A stretch of DNA of 64,000 bases, taken from positions 21,824,001 to 21,888,000 of the forward strand of contig JBHGNT010000005.1 of NCBI GenBank assembly GCA_043228905.1, in the 5' to 3' direction. The notes under the pieces were generated by a model. That model saw only the letters and a list, made by a program, of their open reading frames with translations, searched no databases and was not told the origin of the DNA. The stretch's first letter is position 1. Each line of letters starts with the position of its first letter. Shown piece by piece: positions 36,260 through 47,676 of this stretch. The position numbers and the translations under genes were made by a program. The DNA is from Azolla caroliniana. Lineage: Eukaryota > Polypodiophyta.

Positions 36260-37915
36260 CAAAAAAGAATATACGCCTTTAGTTAAAATATACACAAACT
36301 CGATCCCTTTCTCGGGAAGGCGGAGCCAAGACTAACCTATCCTACACAAGAGATCTTGCTTATTTATCTTCACTTCTCTTGTTTTGATTGCCATGTAATA
36401 GCTTGTCTTGTTACTTCTTGTGTTTTTGGATGCTTATAAAATCCCCTACACCCATTTTTTCAATTACCAAAATGCCCTTGCCCCCTCTTTGGCATGTATA
36501 TGTTTCTCTTTGTATCTAACTCTAGTATACAAATTTGTCTCCCCCCCTTTTCGAGTGTATGTCATGAGCATTGAATGGGTACTAGACAAAGCCTACAAAT
36601 TCTTATCTTCATCTTTTCATGAACCCCATATACATTTCTATCTTTTTTCTCCCAAGTTAGATTGGGTTTTGATAGAACCTAATTTCCGATTTAGAAGGAA
36701 AAGATACTACACATTTGTGGTGATGGTCCCAAGCAAACCTAGAGAGAGAGAGATCTTTTTTAACATCCATGGGAGACTAATTGTGATCTATGAGATGGGG
36801 CATAGCCCATGGCGAAGATCGAACTTAGACTTATTACTTTCAAACTTATAAACCACGAAGTTGAGATATAGATAGATTTTATTGTCACCTTCGAATATCA
36901 AATATGACCTATGACACCAAAAATATAACATTTTCATGTAGTATGTGTGAAAGTGAGCAACAACTCTTAATGTTCAAGAACTTTACTTTTATGAATGTTG
37001 CAATAGAGAGTGCACATCGTGCCTCTAGAAGAAATTAATGCAAGGATTGGGTTTGGTTGAAGATGTGTGGAAAACATAGTTGGATGTGATCAAAGGTAGA
37101 GCATTGTATCGAAGTGTGATACCTAGACTCTTGAACTTGTTTAGGGCAAAGTGTGATACCTAGACTCTTGAACTTGTTTAGTCGATTACTCTCATCACTT
37201 GCGCCCCAACACCTAGTCTCACATCGTAGTGAGTGTGACCTAAGTCGCGTGGAAGCAAAGGTTCAAATAACAAACATCTAGATGGCCTCTAACATGTATT
37301 GATGTTTGTGTTTCCCCATTGACAAAGAATGTGATTTTGTAGTTAGGTATAAATATGTGGTATAACGTGTGAAGCATGAACCTCCACAGTTTTCCTATGC
37401 CATGATATATGGGCATTGCAAAAAGGCCTCATTCACATCATGAAGCGTGTTGTATCCCATATTACAAACCATTTTTCAAGATCTTGTATCCAATCAGAAG
37501 TAATGGTGTGAGCTAACACGATTACTCTCATCACTTCTACCACAACGCCTTGTCTCACCGTGTGAGCTAAGTCTCATGGAAGCAGCGGTTTTGATGGTAG
37601 ACAATGAGATGGGCTCTAAAATTTTCCCCATTAAACAAAGGATATGGTTTTGTAGTTAGGTGCAACATATGTAGTATAATGTCCAATTTTGTTCCGAACT
37701 TGTGTAGCCCAAGCATATTTGTTTTTCTCTGTGAGTGAAAAAAATGACGAGTGCGTTCGATGCTGCGACAACATACAAAAGGGAATTCCAGTGTACAACC
37801 CTTCGCTTCTTCTCTTGTCATAGATCTCACGGTGGACTTCTGTCTCTCTCTTGACACAGAACAGAAGGTACACACGGAGGTGGATCGCCTGCAATAGCAT
37901 TCGATCGTTATCTAT
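33346..37915. other. Intergenic with microsatellites and diverged repeats
   Basis: (GA)n at about 33498-33532, (CT)n at 33691-33727, (GA)n at 33855-33886, a C-run at 33953-33965 and (TA)n at 36223-36257. A 33-bp tandem duplication (TGAACATACCCATGGGATTTGTG) lies at about 34338-34397. Blocks near 33655-34230 and 36465-36880 resemble each other: TGCCC..CTCTTGGCATG, then AATTGTGATCT.ATGAGATG, then GATC.AACTT, then TTGTAAACC. They may be two copies of one unidentified repeat. One 147-codon ORF at 36408-36851 matches nothing I know and is not called. Confidence 0.6.
37088..37700 (+). repeat. Imperfect direct repeats upstream of the LINE
   Basis: GTGTGATACCTAGACTCTTG is duplicated in tandem at about 37114 and 37150. 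A larger block, about 37180-37385 (GATTACTCTCATCACTT...TTTCCCCATT...GATTTTGTAGTTAGGT), is repeated imperfectly at about 37518-37690. Confidence 0.65.
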
Positions 37916-37918
37916 GTT

Positions 37919-39310
37919 GTGGGAGGTCGTCCAAATCGGGTCGAGCTGCATCATCTATTACAAGCCCGGTTGCAAGGTGAGTTAGCGCAAATAATCGACA
38001 TTCAATTTCTCGGTAAGGGTTGCTACCATGTTGAATTTAAGAGTTGTGATATGGTAGATAAATTGCTTCTAGTGGGTAGTGTTAAGATGAAAGGAGTATA
38101 GATGCAATTTTTGAAATGGTATGCGGGATTTGATTTAGATGACTTGAGGGAGACAATTGCTAGAAGGTTTGTTTTTTCTGTTATGTTCCCGGCCTTACCC
38201 AAAGAGTGGCGGCCGGTAATAAAGGATATTGCAGCCACAATTGGGCAATTGATAAATGAGGATGTAGAAATTGGGAGGTTTAATGCAAAAAATCAAAAGA
38301 CACCAATAGTGAGGTTGTTAGGTCATAGTAATATGGTTCTTCCCTCGTCAATTCAATTGTCGCCAGTGATTGGCGGCAAAGTGGGAGTGCAAAAGATTAC
38401 ATATGTTGGATTGCCAAATCAATGCTTTAAATGTAGGCAAATTGGGGATATGGCAAAAGACTGTACGTGACAGAATGCGTCACAAGGGAATAGTAATGAA
38501 AACTTTAAGGAAAAGGGGGCTACCGAAGGGGAGGAGGATTGGACTATGGTGAGAAAGGGAAAAGGCCTTTTTGCAAAGAATGTGAACCTTTCCAATAAAT
38601 GGGTGCCAACAAGAAATAGATTTGAACCAATTGGTAATCTCAAACAAACACTACCACGGGATGCTATCTTGGTCGAGGAGGTAGATGGAGCTTCAATTAT
38701 CAAACATAAAAATAACATGGAGCATATTATAGATCGTGACCTTTCTAATTCTTAAATGAACACAAGAGGTAATAATTTATTAGACTCTTTGGTGGGCGAG
38801 GCTCATCCCAAGGATAATGATATCTTGATGCATGATGATGAGGGTTTAGGGATGAAGGGAGATGAAACCTTGCCATTAGTTGTATATGAGGAAAACGAAA
38901 GTCACACAATCCTTAAGGAAGACTCTAATGTGGAAAAAAGTGGGGAAGAGGTTAACTTGTTACAAATGGTGAGTGTTAAAATTTGTCACTCATCAAGGGA
39001 GAATACCCATAACTACAATGGGCGTATAACTAGGTCGAAAGCTAAATATCTTGAAAGTGGGTTTAATTATAATCACCACATTAATCAAGAAACAAATGTG
39101 GCAGTTGTACATAGTACTCTTAATAAAGTAGTGGATAGAAATATTATGATTAATCGATTCATGCATCATGCAAAGAAACATAGTACGGTTACATACTCAA
39201 ATAAGATGTCCCTCAATGGATTGAAAATAAGCAATAAGGATTGCAAGTTTAAAAAGTCGACAATGGATGAGAGAACTAAGGTTAGTAAGCAACTTTTTGT
39301 TAAGCTATGA
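37919..39310 (+). pseudogene. LINE ORF1: DUF4283 and CCHC-like knuckle, three in-frame stops
   Basis: One frame runs 37919-39310 with stops at 38099-38101, 38468-38470 and 38753-38755. The N-terminal part fits the DUF4283 pattern (LQARLQGELAQIIDIQFLG, YHVEFKS, KWYAGFDLDDL, VMFPALPKEWRP). The knuckle at about 38422-38463 reads CFKCRQIGDMAKDC. The His expected at the third zinc ligand is Asp, and a TGA follows immediately. The downstream ~260 codons are Asn/Lys/His-rich with no domain I recognise. The product would be the RNA-binding Gag-like protein of the LINE. Confidence 0.8.
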
Positions 39311-42300
39311 ATAAATTCCAAAAAATTTCATGGAATGTTCAAGGGCTTGGAGGGGCTCTTAGTAAGAAATTTAAGGGTAGAGTCCGTCAAGAGTTGCATA
39401 AGTTTAATGTGGGAGTTTGTGATATGATATGTTTACAAGAAACTCATCTATCGGATAAGCGAATAGATACATATGGGAATATGTCAAACGGAAATTGGAA
39501 ATACTATTGGACTCCTGCGATTGGCAATCAAAATAAACATGGAGGTTTATGTATAGCCTTAGCAGAGAAATGAAGTCAACAGGTGTTAGATTGTCGTATA
39601 TTGGTTGAGGGAAGAGCTCAATATATCATCTTAAGTTGGGCTTTCTTAATATTTATGGTCCAAATGCGTCAGGGGCTAGAAAGGAATTTTGGTTTAAGAT
39701 AGGATCGGATTTACCGTCAGTGGATCATTGGTGTACGGTAGGTGATTTTAATATGATCGAGAATTTCGATGATAGGATTGGAGGCTCTCATGCTTTGATA
39801 GGTGCAACTGAGTTGGTAACTTGAGAACGCTTATGTTTATCATTCAGATTGCAAGATGCATGGCATGTTACATCTCTTTGGTTTGGTAAAAGATTCATTA
39901 AATTTCTCTCGATCAGATAGAAGACAACAAGGGGTAAATCTATCTCGTTTGGACAGAATATACATTGACGATTTTTTGTCAAAAAGGGTGGGGAGATTGG
40001 TATTATATCAGGCTCTTTGTTCTTTGATCATGCACCTGTAGGTTGTGATTATGGTGGTTGGAAAACAACCATATCATAACAATAGTTGTGGTCGTATTCC
40101 GAAATGGATTTATTTGGATACATCCTTTAGGCATGATATTTAAAAGATGTGGAAATGGCAAAATACATCTGTTGTAAATGCCTTGCAAAAGGTCAACTCT
40201 GCTATTCAGGGTACTTCGAAATTTTTGAGATTGAAAGTATGTAAGACCATGGAGCAATGTAAGTTGAGAATGGTTGCTAATAGGAGGGCTTTGAGGTCTC
40301 TTCAACATTTTCAGGAAAAATGTCCACATGCAGCTTGGGTTGAATTGGAGTTGGGTCACATAAGAAATGAATTAATATGTTTAGAACACAAGATATTTCA
40401 AACAAAGTTTCATGCTATTGCTGCAAAGTGGACTCGATTAGCTGATAATGTGAATTCTGATTTTTTCACATATCATAAAGTTGTTCATTCAAGTAATTGT
40501 ATGAGACAACTACAAAGGGAAGATGGGTCTATTACAAAGGACACGACTGAAATGAGGGACATTGCCACGACCTTTTATAAAAATCTACTTACAACCCAAC
40601 AAATTTCGGATCAACAAATTCAAAAAAGAAAAAGTGTTTTAGATTGTTTGGAACATAAGGTCTCATATGAGATGAATGAATCATTGATAAAGGAAATCTC
40701 TTCTACAAAGGTAAGAGTTGCACTGGTGGTTGTTGGAAAGAATGCATGCCTAGGAAATGATGGATTATCACCAGAATTCTTTTTAGAGTATTGGGATGAT
40801 ATAGCCGATGCTTTCACATCCATTTTACAAGAGGTTTTTCATTTGGGAAGGATGCCTATTGGGTGGAATGAAAGAATGGTTTATTTGATTCCAAAGGTAG
40901 AAGGTGTGGTGGATGATATTAAGAAATGGAGGCCTATAACTATTTTAAATATAGTATATAGAGTTTATGCTAAATTATTAGCTATTCGTTTGCAACCTTT
41001 TCTTCCACATATTATACATAAGAATCAAACGGGCTTTATACAAGAAAGGAGTATTTTTTATAATATTTTCATGTTTTGGGAGATGATATCAATAGCGGAA
41101 GAAACAAAACAAGACTTAGCAATATTGCGTTTGGATTTTGAGAAAGCTTATGACAGAATCGATTGGAATTTTTTATATGAGGTTATGGGTCGTATAGGTA
41201 TTCCAGGTGATTATATTAAGGTTGATTTTGCATTATATACTTCAGCATCTAGTCGAGTTCTTGTTGGTGGAGCACTAGGTAATAATTTTCCAATTACTAG
41301 ATTCGTGAGACAAGGATGTCCTTTGGCTCCATATTTATTTCTATTCGTAGGAGAAGCCTTTAGTGCATTCTTGTATAAGAATAAGTCATTTATTAAGGGT
41401 ATACAATGGCCAGGTCTGGAGGAGGTTGTGTTAGATTGTGAATTTGTAGATGACACAACATTGTATGTTGTAGGAGAAGACAAAAATCTTTGTAATGTGC
41501 AAAATGTGATCCATGATTTCTGTGATGCTTCAGGTGCCATTATTAATTGGCACAAGTCAATGGGATTTTGGGTTGGGGAAGGTCTTACTCCTACTTGGTG
41601 TCCAGACGTTGGATTTTGTTGGGTACCAAAAGGCTTTCCAGTGAGATATTTAGGATGTCAAGTGGGAATTAATCTTCCCCCAAAAGCTCATATTCAACTG
41701 TTACTGATTTCTTTGAGGAAAAAATTAATTTTTTGGAGTTCTAAGAGTTTAACACTAGCGGGGAGGCTAGTTATTTCTAATCAAGTATTACTCTCCTCAA
41801 TGTGGTATATTTTGTCCTCTTGGTTATTCTCCAGATCTTTGTTGTCAAAGTTACAATGGTTGATTAGAAATTTCTTATGGGGTTCTACTGATTTTAAGAA
41901 TGTTAGACCGAAGGTAGCTTGGAAAACTATTATAGCGTCGACCTCTCAAGGGGGTTTAGGCTTGGTAGATCCTCTTATGCAATGTACGACACTATTGGCA
42001 AAATTTATAGTGTGAGGTTTACTACCAGGAAATGAACTGTGGAAGATGCTCCTTCAGTTAAGAATGAAAGAGGTTTTCCCGAAATATGGAGGTGAATGGA
42101 CAAGGTCTCTTCGATGATGGTTTATTCCTAACTTTCATTCGCATAATATAGTATTTCAAAATGATAGGTTCTTTGCTACGATAAAGAGAGCCCGGTGGTC
42201 ACTAAAAGATAATTTGCAACAAGTCTAGCCCACTTCGATGGATGAATGGTTAAATCAACCCTTGGTTTGGAATCCTTTATTTCTAGGTGAGGAAGGATCT

Positions 42301-43485
42301 ATGTTGGGCAGGAGAGTGAGATTAAATTGGGTTCAAGTGGATTCATCTTTTGCCTCATCTCTTAGTAAGTGGCAACGTTTTGTTCACAATCCTACTGATA
42401 TTATGCAACAAGAATATAAAGGAATAAGAGGAGGAAAGATGATAGTTGATAAGTTAAGGAAATTGCAACTACCCTTGATGGATAACAAACATTCTAATTG
42501 TCATAAGTGGGTGGAATTATTTTCAAATTTTCAAATTTTACTTGGAGTCTGTGGCCTTAGAGATAAGGATTCTTTCTTGAGTTATGATGTTTTACAATAT
42601 GGATGATTAGTGTTGATCCCCCTAGAAGATGAATGTCTCATTGAGGCTACAGTAAAACCCATTAGAATTCTAGCCAAGGTAAATAAGATTTGGATCCTAG
42701 ACCCTTATCCTAATGTTGTTCATCCATTGTGGGATCTATGGATAGTGGGCAAAAAATCATTATGTGAATTGGAATGGGATCCAGGGGAATGGAAGTGGTT
42801 ACCTACATCATATTTTGGGGAGGATGTTAGGCCGAAGTCGTTTTTTTAATATTCGATTCGATTGGGAAGGGGGATGTTACGACATAGGATACCTCATTGG
42901 CCGACAACAACTACAACATGGTTGAGTTATAATGTTGATTCTATTCATATGACAACATTTTGGAAATGGCTACGGGCTATGCAAATTCCAAAGAAGATTA
43001 TTTTATTTAGATGGTTGATTGTTCATTATGCAGTTCCTGTTAGGGTTTGGATGCATTGTAAGGATGCAGATAAAATGTGTGATTTTTGTGGATTAGAGAT
43101 GGATTCTCTTCATCACCTATTATGGTCATGTATGGCGGCTAAATTGGTTTAGAAAAGGATATTACATCTATTGCATAATGTATATGGCTCTAGAGTATAT
43201 AAATGGGGAGCAATGATGTGGGCTGCTATTAAGGGTAAGGTACAAGATTATGAACATGAAAAGGTTACCTTTGCATTACATACAAGAGGTCGATATGTTG
43301 AGGAAGTGTTACCATGTATGCATAGTAATTCAATACAAAATGGGGTCGTTTGGGAGACTATTAGTTCCATAACATTGTGGCTTTTGTGGACTAGTAGATG
43401 TCGAAGGATATTTCAGCAAATTCAATGGAATGTTGTGGATGTAGTCAAGGAGATTTGGTTGACCTTGGTGCATACACTAAAATGA
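39307..43485 (+). pseudogene. LINE ORF2: endonuclease, reverse transcriptase, RT zinc finger
   Basis: The frame starting at ATG 39307 (KISWNVQGLGG) carries the endonuclease (CLQETHLSD, VGDFNMIENF, FDHAP) with a stop at 39571-39573 and a frameshift before about 40,140. RT is uninterrupted from 40147 to 42015: GNDGLSPEFF, WRPITILN, TGFIQERS, LRLDFEKAYDRIDW, RQGCPLAPYLFL. The catalytic box reads FVDDTT, with the usual Ala replaced by Val but both Asp kept. The C-terminal region (42238-43485) has four stops and the zf-RVT motif CDFCGLEMDSLHHLLWSC. It ends at TGA 43483-43485. Confidence 0.85.
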
Positions 43486-45647
43486 GAGTATGACGCTATG
43501 AAGGGTGATTCAGATGTAGTCCTTTGAAAGAAAGAGGTTTTTAATAAGACATGGGAAAGGATGAATGTATTTTACATGGTTAATTCTTGTATACGTTGGA
43601 GCTATCAGCCACCTCTCTGGGTATTTCCTCCACCGATATGAGACATGGGGATATGTTAATTGTTATTGGTATTATCTTGTATGTCAATGGCAGTCTATGA
43701 GTAGTTGAAAAGAAAGAAATAATTGAGATTTTGTGCAATCCCATTCCAGACTTATTTTCTGGTGTATCTGGAATTATGGCATCATGGTGTATTTGGAATT
43801 CTGCCCTTCGAGTAGTAGGAAAAGAATAAGAAGTGAAATCTGAAAACGGGATTTGGAACATGATCTTGTAATCACTAAAATGCTAATGATATGTATGCAT
43901 AATCTCATTTCTTCTTATGAGATGGATGGAGTCATTGAAATAGGTGGAGGGGGATGCTCTTATGTATGCATTCGGAAGAAGTTCGTTTCTTTTTATGTGA
44001 TGGATGGTGTCATGAAGCATTGTTGATGTGCAAGCAACATGTGGAAGGTTATTAGATGCATATAAACTGTTAGAAGGGCTGAGATCCCTTAAAGTGGGTG
44101 TTGATCACATGGTTATACATGACGGCATGTTCATACGTGCTGGAATCATGGATCGAGGCATACAAAATGACCTCTATACTATAATGATCTAATTGTGTTT
44201 TATGTTGAATATGGAAAATAGAGGATGCTTGGTCATTGTAAATGTGGGGGTATATTGGATGCATGTGATGACCCAAAGGTGGTATTGGGAGATGTTGAAT
44301 ATGAACATGATGAGGAAGATTGATTTGGTTTGAACATATGCAAATTCATGGTATGTTTCAACTATTGAGGAAGTGTTCAATCAAGTCTATCAAAAGAACA
44401 ATTCATGGCTACGGCTCGGGGAAGGATAATCATCTCCTTTCCATCATTTTGTATTTTGTAGCTGATATGGTTTTTTTTAACTAATGGAAGGATATGTTTT
44501 TTTTTTAAATGTCCAATTTTGTTCCATCCCCTTGTTCTTGGTCTTGTACTTAATTTAGTACCAAATGTAAACGTTAATATCTTCATGGATCACATGTTCT
44601 ATGCATGGCAATTACTTAACAGAATTGTACGTAGGTAATGGTACATGCGGCAAACGAAAGAGATGGGTTCTAGCATATGTAAATATGAGGATAGTTTTCC
44701 CCTTTGGAGAACATGATGACTTTTTCATGAGCATACAAATTATCATAGGTTTTGGGGGACTTTAACCATTAGTACGTACAACAATAAATAATAGGTGCCA
44801 AGTAATTTTTCTCCCAAAAAGAAGCTATTTTCCCATTAGTTAGAAGGGGTTATTACAGGAATACAATACAAGGTGGTTTATACATAAATTGGGTAATCAC
44901 CCTACGATCGAGTCCAAGAATATGAGACTACATATATATTCTTTCAAACTGACTACGTAATGTAAGTAGATACCAATAGCTATAAACTAGTGCCCTTCAT
45001 CACTAGCCAATACGAGCCGAATCATGTGGCCTACAACAAAGGGAGGGTGGGAGGTGAGTAGGAAACAACTAGCGTGGGGGCTGGTAGTTCCACCTTAGGT
45101 CGTTCCTCCTTGTGTCATCATCGACATGTTTTGCCAATTCTGCCAGAAGCAATGGTGCCAACCATATATACCAGTAGGCAAATACGTATCTATCTATCTA
45201 TATATTTATGGAAGATCTCAATAACAAACCATTTTGATTCAGTATCACTCTTTGGCACAACCTCATAACTCTTCTTCATCCTGGCTATAATAATATTTTA
45301 AAAATTCCATATGTAACATAATGGATGAAATCTTAGCCTTCAATCCATACTTAACTATGATACAATATTGTTGCAAAAAGGCCTCATTCATAGGAGAATA
45401 TTTTGATGCCTCAAATATTTATTTTTATATCTCGTGAATTATTTTACTTTCTTCTCTGTATTTCTAGGAAGCCAATGTGAGGGATTCTTTTAACCTTGAC
45501 ATGTCCTCAACAATCCGTTACATACCCTTGCCCTAATCTTAATGGAAAGTGACTTGGTCTCACTTAGTAAAAGCACGCATGGCTTTTGGATTTTGATTTT
45601 AAGAAACTTCATAAAAAAGTTACTTTTGGACATTCTTTCCAAATGAA
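43486..45647. other. Intergenic, nothing recognised
   Basis: AT-rich sequence. The first part (43486-44400) may be the 3' UTR of the LINE but shows no tail. T-runs lie at 44470-44507. No coding sequence is supported. Confidence 0.55.
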
Positions 45648-46488
45648 CTTTGGTACATAGTATGAACCATGTGTACCATTCGTGCATTCGTGTTCGAGAA
45701 TGATTCAATCATTCGAGAAGGGTAAACACCCTCGAAGAATGATAAATACCATACTTTTGGTTAAATTATTTACTATAAGATAAATATTTTTTCAAGGTAA
45801 AAAAAATTTTAAAAATTGCAAAAAAGAACACATTACCTTCTTAATAACAATATGCATTTTTTCGTAAATTCTAATAACTATCCAAAATGCCTACTCTTCA
45901 AAAAAATTCTCAATGAGGTGTTAATAAAAAAGAACATTCCTAATCTTCATTCAAGGTGATATCATCATCATCATCAAAATCATCATCCTCATCTTGTGTA
46001 TTATCATCAATATAAGCCATCACATTGGTGAGGCTCTCATTTTCATCAACTTCTTGTGCTTCTTGTTCACTTTGCTTCTTGTTCCCACCCCAGGCCTTTT
46101 TGTCTACCCATTAGTTCCTAAATTACTGTAAAACGTAAATATCAAAATTTCATCACTTCATCTCTGAAATTTCATCACAGAAATTTCATCTCTGAAATTT
46201 CATTTAGAAATTTAAACCCTAATACCTATTATTAAACCTAATTATACCTGAATGTTGTGAGTCGTTGGTATGCACTTTGCAGATCATTCGAGGCTGGGTG
46301 GGAGAGGAGAGGAGAGCGTAACGTTACGTGCAGAGGAGAAGGGGGAAAAGAGGGAAAAAGAGGGAAAAAACAAAAAAAAGGAAAAAAAAAACACACGAAT
46401 TTTTTAATATCATTCGTGTTCGTTTTCCAACGTAGAAAAACGAATGATAAGGGTGACGAACACGAATTTTACGTACTATGCTTTGGTA
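45648..46488 (-). mobile_element. Short hAT-type element with 8-bp target duplication
   Basis: The element body is 45656-46480 (825 bp), flanked by identical CTTTGGTA at 45648-45655 and 46481-46488. The ends form a short inverted repeat: the left reads CATAGTATGAACC and the right, reversed, CATAGTACGTAAA, both followed within 30 bp by ATTCGTG(TTCG). Inside, on the minus strand (about 46090-45945), is an open stretch WGGNKKQSEQEAQ... ending in an Asp run and ITLNED-stop. That acidic tail resembles the C-terminus of hAT transposases. It is therefore probably an internally deleted transposon. A GAA/GGGAAAAAG tract lies at 46335-46390. Confidence 0.72.
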
Positions 46489-46696
46489 TGCCATTGCCCC
46501 TTTAACAAACTCCAATATAACCTAAGTGTCAAAGAGGTTTTTTTGAGCATTCTCCTACTTGAATGCTTTCAAGCTGTTATGATTTGAGGGAATCTCAACC
46601 TTAAAATATGTAAATATTTCTATAGTTTTAAAGGGTGCAATATTGCACACAATGCATACTATATCCTTGTTTTCAACCTTCACAACCATAACCATC

Positions 46697-47011
46697 GTTT
46701 TAGAGAAGTTAATGCTCAACTTATTATGCATGCAAAAGTTTCCAAATATACTTGTAAGATTTTGTACATATTCTACAATAATTAGAAAAAGCACTATATC
46801 ATCTACCTATAACAAACATATAACAAACAAATAATAAATTCGTTCCTAATAGTAATTTGTTTTAGAGAAGTTAATGCTCAACTTATTATGCATGCAAAAG
46901 TTTCCAAATATACTTGTAAGATTTTGTACATATTCTACAATAATTAGAAAAAACACTATATCATCTACCTATAACAAGCAAATAATAACTTCGTTCCTAA
47001 TAGTAATTTGT
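46697..47011 (+). repeat. Tandem duplication, period 162 bp
   Basis: GTTTTAGAGAAGTTAATGC starts at 46697 and again at 46859. The copies are almost identical for about 110 bp and then differ by a short insertion (CATATAACAAACAAATAATAA). A recent duplication. Confidence 0.9.
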
Positions 47012-47390
47012 TCAATGCCTTTCTTTTTTACAAGCTCGTTAACCACTTGTAGAGAGAGAGAGAGAGAGAGAGAGAATGTTTGTGTCAAAAAAGTAAAACA
47101 TTCACACTAAAGGTGTGACATTGAAGGTGTGTTTTCGACATTTCTAGAATTTCATCAATAATTGTTGTAATTGAGAGAGCTTTCCAAATATCATTGGAAC
47201 CCTACACCCAAATTGAGAAAGTCATAAAACTCAAGCAACAAAATCACTTAACATGCAATTGAGCTTTTCTTTACAATAACCAATTAGACATTGTTGAGAG
47301 AGAGAGAGAGAGAAGCATTTTGCAACAAACATATTTGCAACAAACCAAATCTGAATGCAGTTAATATTCAAGTAGTAACCTGCCATCTGC
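47012..47390. other. Intergenic with two GA tracts
   Basis: (GA)n at about 47050-47075 and 47295-47312; no coding sequence. Confidence 0.6.
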
Positions 47391-47502
47391 TTTGCTATCT
47401 TTTCAATACAATGATCATCCAGTAGAGCGAGGTGAGAAAGTGAAAGTTTGCTATCTTTTCAATACAATGATCATCCAGAAGAGCGAGGTGAGAAAGTGAA
47501 AG
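47391..47502 (+). repeat. Perfect-looking tandem duplication, period 56 bp
   Basis: TTTGCTATCTTTTCAATACA starts at 47391 and 47447; one substitution (CCAGTAGAG/CCAGAAGAG) is seen. It lies about 175-285 bp downstream of the stop codon of the MAPR gene, in or near its 3' UTR. Confidence 0.88.
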
Positions 47503-47676
47503 CAAACGCAACATATAAGTCAAGCTATGAAATATGGCAGAAGCAAATTCATTGTTCTGAGAAATGCACATTGGAAGTGACATCTATTGCATCCTAGCAT
47601 CAGCTTTCACAAATTTAACTTGCATTTTGCAATTTCTTCACTTCGTATATGGTCCCTTTGCATCTCTTTCATAGGG

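Larger units (their letters stand above)
37916..43485 (+). mobile_element. Decayed LINE with DUF4283/zinc-knuckle ORF1 and RT ORF2
   Basis: Both ORFs are in order on the plus strand and overlap at ATGA (39307-39310), the classic stop/restart junction. No 5' UTR boundary, poly(A) tail or target duplication could be identified, so the element may extend on both sides. Point stops are the main damage; the frame is retained over most of 5.5 kb. This is a different LINE family from the one at 15-20 kb: its ORF1 is DUF4283 plus a zinc knuckle, not a coiled coil. Confidence 0.85.

Noticed and set aside
36408-36851. 147-codon plus-strand ORF
   Set aside because: No recognisable domain. It lies in AT-rich spacer and overlaps a block that seems repeated near 34 kb.
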